Shown here: in pieces, positions 17,828 to 26,132 of the stretch
Layout: each line of letters starts with the position of its first letter
Position numbering within the stretch: the first letter of the stretch is position 1
DNA from: Spirosoma sp. SC4-14
Lineage (GTDB): Bacteria; Bacteroidota; Bacteroidia; Cytophagales; Spirosomataceae
DNA: 64,000 nt
Direction of reading: 5' to 3'
Assembly: GCF_037201965.1 (NCBI RefSeq)
Contig: NZ_CP147518.1
Span: 6,069,001 to 6,133,000 of the forward strand
Notes under the pieces: generated by a model
Database searches by the model: none
The model's input: only the letters and a program-made list of their open reading frames with translations
What the model was told of the DNA's origin: nothing
Translations under genes and position numbers: made by a program

Positions 17828-18484
17828 ATGAATCAATTACGAACAGTTAGCATTTACGTAGTTTTAATATTGTCGACACTGTGCTCCTTCGCGCAGGAAA
17901 ACCGATTCGAAAAAGAGATTGAGGCTTTCGAAGCCCAGGACAAACAAACCCCACCCCCTGCCCGACCTATTGTGTTTACGGGAAGTTCATCGATCCGGCT
18001 CTGGCCCGACCTGCCAAGCTATTTCCCTGATAAAGTTGTCTTGAATCGTGGATTTGGCGGCTCCGAACTCAGCGACGTCCGTCACTTTGCCGATCGCATC
18101 ATTGTTCGGTACAAACCCAAACAGGTTGTGCTCTATGCGGGCGAAAATGACATTGCCGCCGGGAAAACCGCTCAGCAAACCTTCGAGCGGTTCGTCGATG
18201 TTTTTCAGTATGTGCGTCAGAAATTACCGAAAGTGTCTTTTGTCTTCATTTCTATTAAGTTAAGCCCATCGCGTCGGAAATTCTGGCCTGCTGTCAACGA
18301 AGCCAATCAGTTAATCAGCCAGTATTTGAAAAAGCAGAAAAAGGCCCGTTTTGTCGACATCGGGCCGTCGATGGAAGGCTCTCACCATGAACCAATGGGC
18401 AGCCTGTTTAAATCCGACAGTCTGCATATGCTCGATGCAGGCTATCAGCGCTGGGCTCCGGTCATAAAGCCGTATCTGAAATAG
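17828..18484 (+). CDS. Exported GDSL/SGNH-type hydrolase
   Basis: Predicted periplasmic SGNH hydrolase of 218 aa. The start at MNQLRTVSIYVVLIL (17828) leaves a signal peptide ending CSFAQE; an in-frame upstream ATG at 17798 would overlap the preceding gene. Block I is VFTGSSSIRLW (nucleophile Ser), the Gly block is NRGFGGSELSD, block III is YAGENDIA and block V is DSLHMLDAGY (Asp/His). It resembles the GDSL-lipase or PAF acetylhydrolase-like family; the substrate, such as an acetylated glycan, is not determined. It follows the lipoprotein gene by five bases. Confidence 0.85.
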   Translation: MNQLRTVSIYVVLILSTLCSFAQENRFEKEIEAFEAQDKQTPPPARPIVFTGSSSIRLWPDLPSYFPDKVVLNRGFGGSELSDVRHFADRIIVRYKPKQVVLYAGENDIAAGKTAQQTFERFVDVFQYVRQKLPKVSFVFISIKLSPSRRKFWPAVNEANQLISQYLKKQKKARFVDIGPSMEGSHHEPMGSLFKSDSLHMLDAGYQRWAPVIKPYLK

Positions 18485-18547
18485 ACATTGGTCATAAGCC
18501 ATTGGAAACAGAGAAATAGGTAATGACAATTGACTAATGATCAATGA

Positions 18548-19510
18548 CTACAACCCTATTTCCATCCGTATGTCGGCGCGGGCGTAGGGCGTTGGTATAC
18601 TAACTACTTCCCGAAAGCCTATACTGGCATATAGCGTCAGGGCGGGTGTTAGTCTGCGGTTCGATTCGAGCCAGACGGTTTTTACGCCAAGCTGCCGGGC
18701 ATAATCGAGCGCAGCCAGGCATAGCTTTTTGCCGATGCCTTTTCCGTGCGCTTTAGGCGACACGGCCATTTTGGCCAGCTCGAAACCCGATTCGCCCATA
18801 TTGACCATAGCAACACAGCCCATAACCTCCTCACCTGCTTTAGCCAGAAAAATCTGGCCATCGTTCGGCAATACATATGTTTCAGGATGATCTAGCTGTT
18901 CCAGATCGTGCGGCTCAACCCGGAAATAGGTTTCAATCCATTCAATATTAAGCCGTTTGAAATCGGGCTGATAGGCTGGTGAGTAGGAAATGATAGAGAG
19001 TTGATCCATAGCGAGTTTATCAGGAGAGTTGGCAGCAGTTAGCTGATCCAGAATACGATCATAAAAATTTCGTTCGGCCAGTTGCGCTTCCATTTCCTGA
19101 AGCGATACCAGCAAATTGTGCGTTTGATTACCGATCATGCTCTTGTTGACGGCAATAAAGGCATCCCAGAGCGGCTGGAGTTTTGGCAACATAGCCTGAC
19201 CGGCCTGACTCAACGATAAAAGCCGCTTACGACCGTCCTGTTCTGATTTGGCCGACACAACCAATCCGTGCTTTTCCAGTTCATTGATAACCTGAATCAC
19301 TGCCGGATGCGTAATGCCTAACCGATCGGCAATTTCCATAACGGCCACTGGTCCTTGCCGGGCTATCAGCACAAAAACGGTGGCCCAGCGTACGTCGAAG
19401 TCCAGGCCCGATTGCCGATACGTTGCCGTTACTCCTTGCCAATACAAATCACTCAACCGCCGAAGCCGACTAGCAAGCGCCAGTTCGGCCATTTCTGCCA
19501 TAAAATCCAT
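18548..19510 (-). CDS. MarR-type regulator fused to GNAT acetyltransferase
   Basis: Fusion protein of about 320 aa. The N-terminal half (about 1-150) is a MarR winged helix (VAVMEIADRLGITHPAVIQVINELEKHGLV, then the wing EQDGRKRLLSLS). The C-terminal half (about 165-318) is a GNAT domain with the acetyl-CoA signature VSPKAHGKGIGKKLCLAALDYA. The start MDFMAEMAELALA (first base 19510) is preferred because the longer frame runs into a palindromic operator-like region. The architecture is common in Bacteroidota; ligand and acetyl acceptor are unknown. Autoregulation is suggested by the palindrome directly upstream. Confidence 0.88.
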   Translation of the reverse strand: MDFMAEMAELALASRLRRLSDLYWQGVTATYRQSGLDFDVRWATVFVLIARQGPVAVMEIADRLGITHPAVIQVINELEKHGLVVSAKSEQDGRKRLLSLSQAGQAMLPKLQPLWDAFIAVNKSMIGNQTHNLLVSLQEMEAQLAERNFYDRILDQLTAANSPDKLAMDQLSIISYSPAYQPDFKRLNIEWIETYFRVEPHDLEQLDHPETYVLPNDGQIFLAKAGEEVMGCVAMVNMGESGFELAKMAVSPKAHGKGIGKKLCLAALDYARQLGVKTVWLESNRRLTPALTLYASIGFREVVSIPTPYARADIRMEIGL

Positions 19511-19546
19511 AACTATGTAAGAAGAAACGTAAGTACTTACATAGTT
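19511..19546 (-). promoter_or_regulatory. Candidate MarR operator at the MarR-GNAT start
   Basis: Two overlapping dyads. The outer arms aactatgtaag (19511-19521) and cttacatagtt (19536-19546) are perfectly complementary. An inner perfect 12-bp palindrome, gtaagtacttac, lies at 19529-19540. The block abuts the start codon, the expected place for autorepression by a MarR dimer. Confidence 0.65.
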
Positions 19547-19692
19547 AAAAAAATAGTTTTTTATTTCCAAATCTGTTCAGCAAAACTGCCGATTCATCAA
19601 AAAGCGCTCCTGTAAACAGCTCTAAAATCTATGGATACTTAGCCAGATGCTAAACTATTGGCACCTGAATAGGGATTCTACATAATCATCTG

Positions 19693-19700
19693 TATTTTTG
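19693..19700 (+). promoter_or_regulatory. Candidate -7 box of ahcY
   Basis: TATTTTTG fits TAnnTTTG and lies 76 nt upstream of the ahcY start. A -33 element is not evident. Confidence 0.45.
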
Positions 19701-19775
19701 CATTTTGCTAAGAATCCAACCGCGAAGATGTCGATATTATAGAACACAACACGTCTTCGTATTTCACCAAGCAGT

Positions 19776-21086
19776 ATGCAAACCTCCACGTACGTTCCTT
19801 ATAAAGTTAAGGACATCGCACTGGCCGAGTGGGGCCGTAAAGAAATCAAACTGGCTGAGGCCGAAATGCCCGGCCTGATGGCTCTTCGCACCGAATTTGG
19901 TCCGTCGAAGCCCCTCAAAGGCGCCCGCATTGCTGGTTGCCTGCACATGACGATCCAAACGGCGGTATTGATCGAAACCCTGGTTGAGCTGGGCGCTGAT
20001 GTTACCTGGTCGTCCTGTAATATTTTCTCGACACAGGATCATGCAGCAGCCGCCATTGCAGCCGCTGGTATTCCTGTGTATGCCTGGAAAGGCATGACCG
20101 AAGAAGAGTTTAACTGGTGCATCGAGCAAACGCTGTTCTTCGGTGAAGACCGTCAACCGCTGAACATGATTCTCGACGATGGTGGCGACCTGACCAACAT
20201 GGTTTTCGATGTATATCCTGAACTGATTGAGGGTATTAAAGGACTGTCGGAAGAAACCACAACAGGTGTACACCGGCTCTATGAGCGGATGAAAAATGGG
20301 ACGCTGCATCTGCCTGCCATCAACGTAAACGACTCGGTTACCAAATCGAAGTTCGACAATAAGTACGGTTGCCGCGAATCGCTGGTCGATGCCATCCGTC
20401 GGGCTACCGACCTGATGCTGGCTGGTAAAGTGGCCGTTGTGGCTGGCTACGGCGACGTAGGCAAAGGCTCAGCCGAATCGCTGCGTGGTGCTGGTTGCCG
20501 CGTGCTGGTTACCGAAATCGATCCAATCTGTGCGCTTCAGGCTGCAATGGACGGCTACGAAGTTGTTACGATGGACGAAGCAGCTACCCGTGCTCAGCTT
20601 TTTGTAACGGCTACCGGTAATGTTCGCATCATCAAAAGCCGTCACTTTAAGGCAATGAAAGACAAAGCCATTGTCTGCAATATCGGCCACTTCGACAATG
20701 AAATCGATATGGCCTGGCTGAACGAAAATTATGGCCAGACCAAGAGCCAGATCAAGCCACAGGTTGATATGTATGAGGTCGATGGCAAAGAAATTATTGT
20801 TCTGGCCGAAGGTCGTCTGGTAAACCTTGGCTGCGCCATGGGTCACCCCAGCTTCGTAATGTCGTGTTCGTTCTCGAACCAGACGCTGGCTCAGCTCGAA
20901 CTGTGGGCCAACTCCGACAGTTATGAGAACAAAGTGTATGTGCTGCCGAAAAAACTCGACGAAAAAGTAGCGGCTCTGCATCTGGCCCACGTTGGTGCTA
21001 AGCTCGAACCACTCGAACAGGAGCAAGCCGATTATATCGGTGTTTCGGTTGAAGGCCCATTCAAATCTGAAATGTATCGGTACTAA
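19776..21086 (+). CDS. ahcY: S-adenosyl-L-homocysteine hydrolase
   Basis: Cytosolic NAD-dependent enzyme of 436 aa that splits S-adenosylhomocysteine into adenosine and homocysteine, closing the methyl cycle. Clear signatures are GCLHMTIQTAVLIETL, SSCNIFSTQDHAAA, the NAD-binding glycine-rich loop VVAGYGDVGKGSAE (about 221-234) and the C-terminal GPFKSEMYRY. Length and ending match the bacterial/eukaryotic AhcY family closely. It is monocistronic with a strong intrinsic terminator downstream. Confidence 0.97.
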   Translation: MQTSTYVPYKVKDIALAEWGRKEIKLAEAEMPGLMALRTEFGPSKPLKGARIAGCLHMTIQTAVLIETLVELGADVTWSSCNIFSTQDHAAAAIAAAGIPVYAWKGMTEEEFNWCIEQTLFFGEDRQPLNMILDDGGDLTNMVFDVYPELIEGIKGLSEETTTGVHRLYERMKNGTLHLPAINVNDSVTKSKFDNKYGCRESLVDAIRRATDLMLAGKVAVVAGYGDVGKGSAESLRGAGCRVLVTEIDPICALQAAMDGYEVVTMDEAATRAQLFVTATGNVRIIKSRHFKAMKDKAIVCNIGHFDNEIDMAWLNENYGQTKSQIKPQVDMYEVDGKEIIVLAEGRLVNLGCAMGHPSFVMSCSFSNQTLAQLELWANSDSYENKVYVLPKKLDEKVAALHLAHVGAKLEPLEQEQADYIGVSVEGPFKSEMYRY

Positions 21087-21100
21087 AAGCGAATGAAAAT

Positions 21101-21142
21101 GAAAGAGTGAAAGACTAGCGTGCGTTAGCCATTCACTCTTTC
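21101..21142 (+). repeat. Hairpin after ahcY made of short repeated words
   Basis: Perfect 11-bp arms gaaagagtgaa/ttcactctttc within a longer imperfect palindrome (about 21089-21160) built from variants of gaaagagtga. It begins about 15 nt after the ahcY stop and precedes a classical terminator. Confidence 0.6.
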
Positions 21143-21173
21143 ACCTTTTCGCTCTTTCGCTCTCATATTACTG

Positions 21174-21206
21174 GCGCGGTTCTGCAAAACGGAACCGCGC
21201 TTTTTT
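21174..21206 (+). terminator. Rho-independent terminator of ahcY
   Basis: GC-rich 9-bp stem gcgcggttc/gaaccgcgc (21174-21182 and 21192-21200) followed directly by six T (21201-21206): the textbook intrinsic form. Confidence 0.9.
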
Positions 21207-21462
21207 ATGTTATATTTGTTAGTATGCATCCAGACACTACGCCTGGCTCCGAAGCTGTATCTGGCGATCTGGCAATCGCTGGTTTTAAATTAAGTGATCA
21301 GCCAGGATTAAATTAGATTAACAGAACAGAAAGTTTATTGTAAATCAATAAGTTATTCACTAATTCGCCCAATCACTAATTCGCTCATTTACTTAGCCAT
21401 AAGTAACTTATTATAAGACTCTTATTTGTATTTTTACATCCCATCTCCGACTTAACATTCCG
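21207..21462. other. Intergenic region with weak signals only
   Basis: No convincing gene. It holds a perfect TATATTTG box (21211-21218) just before a 30-codon ORF (21224-21316), a directly repeated word tcactaattcgc, and a weak palindrome around 21345-21418 rich in ataagtta. It is probably the promoter region of the following gene; tatttttac (near 21430) is close to a -7 box. Confidence 0.4.
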
Positions 21463-22608
21463 ATGAAACCCTTGCTCTACGTGTTGCTTCTGTTGCCTAT
21501 GCTGACATCGGCACAGGCAACGATCGACACACTACACTGGAGCGCAACCCGACGGCTGGAACTGGCCGATTTTCGCTCACCCACCCAACCCGGTTTGGGC
21601 GGATCGGAATTTTATTACCAGATCGGCTACGAAGTTCGCCCCACTTCTCTTTGGAGCGAACCTGCCGTTGATGCCTACTGCCTGATGTTCCGCAATCTGT
21701 CGTGGATATCCGAAACAGCCAAAGACCAGCGAACACTGGCCTACAATCAGGTTCTGTTCGATCTGGTCGAAATTCATGCCCGGCAAATGAAAGCAAAACT
21801 GATTGCATTGCGCGTTGACAGGCACTTCAAACAAGAAGCTAAACAAATTGAGTACCTGACAAACTCCGAACTGGGTTCCGAAGTCAATCGGTTTCGGGGC
21901 GAAACTGGTGGTGGCGACGATGTTCAGGCTCTGCAACACTGGCAAAAACAGGTGGCTCAACGGCTCTATGATACGCCGGATATGGTTACAGTATATCACT
22001 CATCGAAAGTGGGCTTTGGCATTTTTCTGGGTGGCGGAGGAGCCTTACCAACCGGCCCATTAGCCGAAACCCTTACTCCTCCCGGTGGCATGACAGTAGG
22101 GCTCGATATTGCCTTTCGGCGAACAACCCTGCTTCTTCATACGACTCAATATGCAGCCCGACTGACGCAGGCGTTCACCCATCAGAATCAATCGTGGGAA
22201 AATGGGATGCATGTGAAACCAACCTTGCTGGAAATTGGTCTGGGCCATTTCATCTACGACTCTCCGCATAGCCGTTTAATTCCGTTTGTTGGCTATCGGC
22301 TGCTCGATCTGGCCCCCCGCGACCGCAACGACGAACGCTATAAAGGATTTTCGCTCATTAATCATGCCCCGGTAGTAGGGCTTATTTTCGATTTCAAACT
22401 AGGCGACAATGCCAAAAAGCCCGACCTTACTCAGGAAAGTTTCTGGTTTGTGCGAACCAAGCTTTCGTTCAGTCCGGTTCAGATAGCCAGTCCGTTTACG
22501 GGTGGGTTGCTTAATCTGCAAATTGGCCTGGGCGGGTTCGGTCGAATTCGTAAAGTATCGTACAAACCCGAACGAACGCTAATTCCTTTGCCCGCCCGAA
22601 CGCTTTGA
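21463..22608 (+). CDS. Exported protein, DUF922-like N-terminus, putative barrel C-terminus
   Basis: Predicted exported protein of 381 aa with signal MKPLLYVLLLLPMLTSAQA. The early segment DTLHWSATRRLELADFRSP resembles the W-x-R-x-L-x-W-x-DF pattern of DUF922, a protease-like secreted family. The second half (about 185-381) alternates hydrophobic and polar strands (VGFGIFLGGGGALPTGP, LIPFVGYRLLDLAPRD, LLNLQIGLGGFGRI), suggesting an outer-membrane barrel. Both readings are by eye; no catalytic residues were identified. The M1 peptidase gene follows 36 nt later on the same strand and may be co-transcribed. Confidence 0.6.
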   Translation: MKPLLYVLLLLPMLTSAQATIDTLHWSATRRLELADFRSPTQPGLGGSEFYYQIGYEVRPTSLWSEPAVDAYCLMFRNLSWISETAKDQRTLAYNQVLFDLVEIHARQMKAKLIALRVDRHFKQEAKQIEYLTNSELGSEVNRFRGETGGGDDVQALQHWQKQVAQRLYDTPDMVTVYHSSKVGFGIFLGGGGALPTGPLAETLTPPGGMTVGLDIAFRRTTLLLHTTQYAARLTQAFTHQNQSWENGMHVKPTLLEIGLGHFIYDSPHSRLIPFVGYRLLDLAPRDRNDERYKGFSLINHAPVVGLIFDFKLGDNAKKPDLTQESFWFVRTKLSFSPVQIASPFTGGLLNLQIGLGGFGRIRKVSYKPERTLIPLPARTL

Positions 22609-22644
22609 TCTATACGGTGCCTGCTTTTATTTCGTTACTTCATC

Positions 22645-24315
22645 ATGACTAGTGCTGGCAAAGGCTTTATGGGCCTGCTTATCTGCGTTCTGTTTGGCCA
22701 ATTCTGCCGGGCTCAGCCTTATATTGCCCCACCCCAACAATTTACTCATGCCGATTCGCTGCGGGGCAGCTTACGCCCCGAACGCACCAGTTATGATGTT
22801 GTTTTCTATGACCTGAACCTCAGCGTTGACCCCGCAACTAAACGAATTGACGGCAGTAATACCATCCGCTATAAAGTAGTTCAGCCAACCCAGCGGATTC
22901 AGGTCGATCTGTTTGCCAATATGGCCGTAACAGCCATCGTCCAGAATGGTCGGCAACTGACCTACACCCGCGACCAAAATGCCCTATTTATTACGCTCCC
23001 GGCGCAGCAATCTGTCGGACAATTGTGTGAGTTAACAATCAAGTATGCGGGAAGCCCTATTGTTGCTCAGAACCCACCCTGGGATGGTGGATTTGTGTGG
23101 CGAACCGATACAACAACCCGTCAGCGCGCCGACTGGGTAACGGTTGCCTGCGAAGGAATTGGAGCCAGCCTGTGGTGGCCTAACAAAGACCACCTGTCCG
23201 ATGAGCCCGATTCGATGCGTATTCGCTGCCGGGTTCCGAAAGGTCTTATCTGCGTATCGAATGGAAAACTGATTGGGCAGCAACCAACACCAGATGGGTT
23301 GCAAACCGAATGGACATGGTTTGTTCATTATCCCATCAATAACTACGACGTTACACTCAACATTACCGATTACGCCCATATTGCCGACACCTACACCGCT
23401 CGCGACGGACAAAAATTAGCACTCGACTATTACGTTCTGCCCGGTAACGTTCAGAAAGCCAAAATACACTTCGAGCAGGTCAAAACCATGCTGGCCTGCT
23501 ATGAAACCTATTTCGGCAGCTATCCTTTCTGGAAAGATGGCTATAAACTGGTAGAAACGCCCTACTGGGGTATGGAGCACCAAAGCGCCATTGCCTATGG
23601 GAACCAGTATCAAAATAATGCCTTTGGTTTCGACTACATCATTATTCATGAAAGCGGCCACGAATATTTTGGCAACAGTTTAAGCTGTGCTGACCACGCC
23701 GAAATGTGGATTCATGAATCCTTTACGACCTACGCCGAAGCCTTGTTTGTCGAATACACGGCGGGCAAAGATCGAGCCATTGCTTACCTGAATACGCAGC
23801 GGAAGCTTATCCGAAACGAATACCCAATGATCGGGCCACTGGGCGTAAACTACGAACAGAAAGATACGGATATTTACTACAAAGGTTCCTGGATGCTGCA
23901 TACCCTTCGTTATGCCGTTGGTAACGATATCAAATGGTTTGCGGCCCTCAAAGCGCTGGCCGTTGAAAAGCGGCTCTCCATCGTGCATACCGACGAGGTG
24001 ATTAGTTTCCTATGCGAAAGAACCGGCGTTAACCTTCGGCCGCTTTTTAACCAATACCTGCATTATCCGAAACTGCCCGTTCTGGAATATAAAATCAATG
24101 CCAAACACGATGGGGAACTGCTGCTGAGCTACCGATGGGTTGCCGATGCGGCCGGTTTCAATCTTCCCGTATCGATACAAACCGAGCCCGGCAACTGGCA
24201 AACCATTCGCCCAACGCAACAATGGACAACCACTACCCTTAAACTAACGCTCAACCGGTTGATGTTCGAGATGAACAAGGGCCTGTTCGACCTACGAAAC
24301 GTACTGATCCACTAG
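22645..24315 (+). CDS. M1 family zinc metallopeptidase
   Basis: Exported gluzincin aminopeptidase of 556 aa. Signal peptide (through FCRAQ), an N-terminal beta-saddle (SYDVVFYDLNLSVDPATKRIDG), the exopeptidase-type motif GMEHQSAIAYG and the zinc site HESGHEYF with H335, E336, H339 and third ligand E358 in WIHESFTTYAEAL. All catalytic residues are present. It is shorter than classical aminopeptidase N, lacking the long C-terminal helical domain, as is usual for the Bacteroidota secreted M1 proteins. It lies between the DUF922-like gene and the split nucleotidase genes, all on the same strand. Confidence 0.92.
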   Translation: MTSAGKGFMGLLICVLFGQFCRAQPYIAPPQQFTHADSLRGSLRPERTSYDVVFYDLNLSVDPATKRIDGSNTIRYKVVQPTQRIQVDLFANMAVTAIVQNGRQLTYTRDQNALFITLPAQQSVGQLCELTIKYAGSPIVAQNPPWDGGFVWRTDTTTRQRADWVTVACEGIGASLWWPNKDHLSDEPDSMRIRCRVPKGLICVSNGKLIGQQPTPDGLQTEWTWFVHYPINNYDVTLNITDYAHIADTYTARDGQKLALDYYVLPGNVQKAKIHFEQVKTMLACYETYFGSYPFWKDGYKLVETPYWGMEHQSAIAYGNQYQNNAFGFDYIIIHESGHEYFGNSLSCADHAEMWIHESFTTYAEALFVEYTAGKDRAIAYLNTQRKLIRNEYPMIGPLGVNYEQKDTDIYYKGSWMLHTLRYAVGNDIKWFAALKALAVEKRLSIVHTDEVISFLCERTGVNLRPLFNQYLHYPKLPVLEYKINAKHDGELLLSYRWVADAAGFNLPVSIQTEPGNWQTIRPTQQWTTTTLKLTLNRLMFEMNKGLFDLRNVLIH

Positions 24316-24374
24316 CTGATTTCTAACAGTTTATTAACGCACCATTGCTCAGAGTTTGCGAACTTGCAGGTATT

Positions 24375-25118
24375 ATGAGAAAACACCTATTGTTACTGGC
24401 ATTTGTTGGTTTAACAGCCTGTAACCCCGGCAGCTACCACCTCACGAACCGAACGGCCAACCGCATTGGCGTCGATTCGGTTGCGGCCAAAACCGATAGT
24501 AGCCTCGCCAATTTTCTGACACCCTATCGACAGGGTCTCGATAAGGCTATGAATGAAGTATTGACCCGTTCGACTGACCGTATCGAAAAAGGCCAGCCCG
24601 ACGGCCCACTGAACGACTTGCTCACCGATGCGTTGCTTCAGCAGGCCAGCCAACGCTATGGCAAACCCATCGACTGTTCGCACCTGAACTACGGTGGTAT
24701 TCGAAACAACCTGCCCGCTGGCAACATCACGGTCGGTTCAGTGTTTGAAGTTATGCCTTTCGACAATCAGACCGTTGTTCTGACCCTGAAAGGCGATATG
24801 CTTCAACAGTTGCTTAACCATTTTGCTCATGGCAACAAACTGGTTGTAGGAGGATTACGAGCCAAAATCCATAACGACCAGGTAACATCGGTTACCTTTA
24901 CCAATGGGCGAACACTGCAACCCAACGAAACCTATACTGTAGCCATGAGCGATTACGTAGCCGATGGGGGCGACGAGGCCGGTTTTCTGAAAAATCCGGT
25001 CAAGCGCGAAAATATCAACTATCTAGTCCGCGACGCTCTGATCGATTATTTTCGCAATCAGGGCAAAACCGGCCAACCCATTAATCCTGTTTCCGATGGA
25101 CGCATTAGCCTCGAATAG
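24375..25118 (+). CDS. 5'-nucleotidase C-terminal domain lipoprotein
   Basis: Stand-alone substrate-binding domain of the UshA/5'-nucleotidase family, 247 aa. The start at MRKHLLLLAFVGLTAC (24375) gives a lipobox LTAC; an earlier in-frame ATG at 24345 adds ten residues before this signal. Family motifs are GPLNDLLTDAL, LNYGGIRNNLPAG, VFEVMPFDNQTVVL and YVADGGDE. No metallophosphatase domain is fused: it is supplied by the next gene, which overlaps this one by 23 nt. The two products probably form one enzyme (inference). Confidence 0.88.
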   Translation: MRKHLLLLAFVGLTACNPGSYHLTNRTANRIGVDSVAAKTDSSLANFLTPYRQGLDKAMNEVLTRSTDRIEKGQPDGPLNDLLTDALLQQASQRYGKPIDCSHLNYGGIRNNLPAGNITVGSVFEVMPFDNQTVVLTLKGDMLQQLLNHFAHGNKLVVGGLRAKIHNDQVTSVTFTNGRTLQPNETYTVAMSDYVADGGDEAGFLKNPVKRENINYLVRDALIDYFRNQGKTGQPINPVSDGRISLE

Positions 25119-26022
25119 ACGCCAGTTTCTGAAACTCCTTGGCACAGCCGCCGTTGTTGGCTCGGTAGCTCCCGATGTGCTGGCCCATAGTACAAAACCC
25201 AAAACGACGTTGCTGACCATTTTGCACACCAACGACGTACACAGCCGACTCGATCCGTTTCCGATGGATGGTAGCCGCAACGCAGGTAAAGGGGGCGTAG
25301 CTCGTCGGGCAACGCTGATCAACCAGATCCGGCAGGAACAAAAGAATGTATTGCTGTTCGATGCGGGCGATGTGTTTCAGGGAACACCGTATTTCAATCT
25401 GTATAAAGGGGAACCCGAAGTATTGGCGATGAACCGTCTTGGCTACGATGCGGGCACTATTGGCAATCACGACTTCGATGGTGGTATCGACAACATGGTC
25501 ACGCAATTCGGTAAAGCCAGCTTTCCGTTATTGATTGCGAACTACGACTTCAAAAATACAGTAATGGACGGGCATTCTATGCCCTATAAAGTATTTGACA
25601 AAGATGGCGTTCGGGTGGGTGTTTTCGGACTCGGTATCCAACCTGAAGGGCTTATCCCGAAAAATGCCTATAAAGAAACGAAGTACCTCGATCCGGTTGA
25701 AATTGGGAACGACACTGCCGCCAAACTTCGAATGGAAAAGAAATGCGATTATGTAATTTGCCTCTCGCACCTGGGTTTCAAATACAACGAGCCTACCATT
25801 TCCGACAATGTGCTGGCAGCCAAAACCCGCAACATCGACCTTATTATTGGTGGCCATACCCACACCTTTCTGGATGCGCCCGTAGCTGTCAACAACCTCG
25901 ATAGCGAGCCCGTATGGATCAATCAGGTAGGGTTTGCAGGCATTAATCTGGGTCGAATTGATCTAGCTTTCGACAAAGGGAAAGCCGTTTCGGGCACCGG
26001 AAAAGCCCTCGAAGTAAAGTAA
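25096..26022 (+). CDS. Tat-exported 5'-nucleotidase metallophosphatase domain
   Basis: Metallophosphoesterase half of a UshA-type 5'-nucleotidase, 308 aa. The N-terminus has a twin-arginine signal (SNRRQFLKLLGTAAVVGS) ending near VLAHS. Metal-site motifs are HTNDVHSRLD, FDAGDVFQGT, GTIGNHDFDGG and GGHTHTF. It has no C-terminal substrate-binding domain: that domain is encoded by the upstream overlapping gene as a Sec/lipoprotein product. The catalytic part therefore seems to be folded in the cytoplasm, with metal, and exported by Tat. The gene order (C-domain first) is the reverse of the fused protein. Confidence 0.9.
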   Translation: MDALASNRRQFLKLLGTAAVVGSVAPDVLAHSTKPKTTLLTILHTNDVHSRLDPFPMDGSRNAGKGGVARRATLINQIRQEQKNVLLFDAGDVFQGTPYFNLYKGEPEVLAMNRLGYDAGTIGNHDFDGGIDNMVTQFGKASFPLLIANYDFKNTVMDGHSMPYKVFDKDGVRVGVFGLGIQPEGLIPKNAYKETKYLDPVEIGNDTAAKLRMEKKCDYVICLSHLGFKYNEPTISDNVLAAKTRNIDLIIGGHTHTFLDAPVAVNNLDSEPVWINQVGFAGINLGRIDLAFDKGKAVSGTGKALEVK

Positions 26023-26040
26023 AGTTCGTACCTTTGTTAT

Positions 26041-26125
26041 TGAGTGGTTGAGTGAATGAGTGATTGAACGAATAAATGATCGTATCAGTCTTTTTCGCTC
26101 AATCACTCATTCACTCAATCACTCA
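26041..26125 (+). repeat. 27-bp inverted repeat immediately before purQ
   Basis: Arms 26041-26067 and 26099-26125 pair with one mismatch. Both are built from gagtga/tcactc words. The right arm ends 7 nt before the purQ ATG, where a ribosome would load, so the hairpin could end the upstream transcript or mask purQ initiation. Confidence 0.7.
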
Positions 26126-26132
26126 TTAGTAA

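Noticed and set aside
20469..21026. 185-codon minus-strand frame inside ahcY
   Set aside because: Antisense to a highly conserved enzyme; composition as expected of the complementary strand.
21224..21316. Calling the 30-codon frame a gene
   Set aside because: Only a -7 box supports it; no homology or ribosome-binding evidence, so it is kept as a low-interest observation only.
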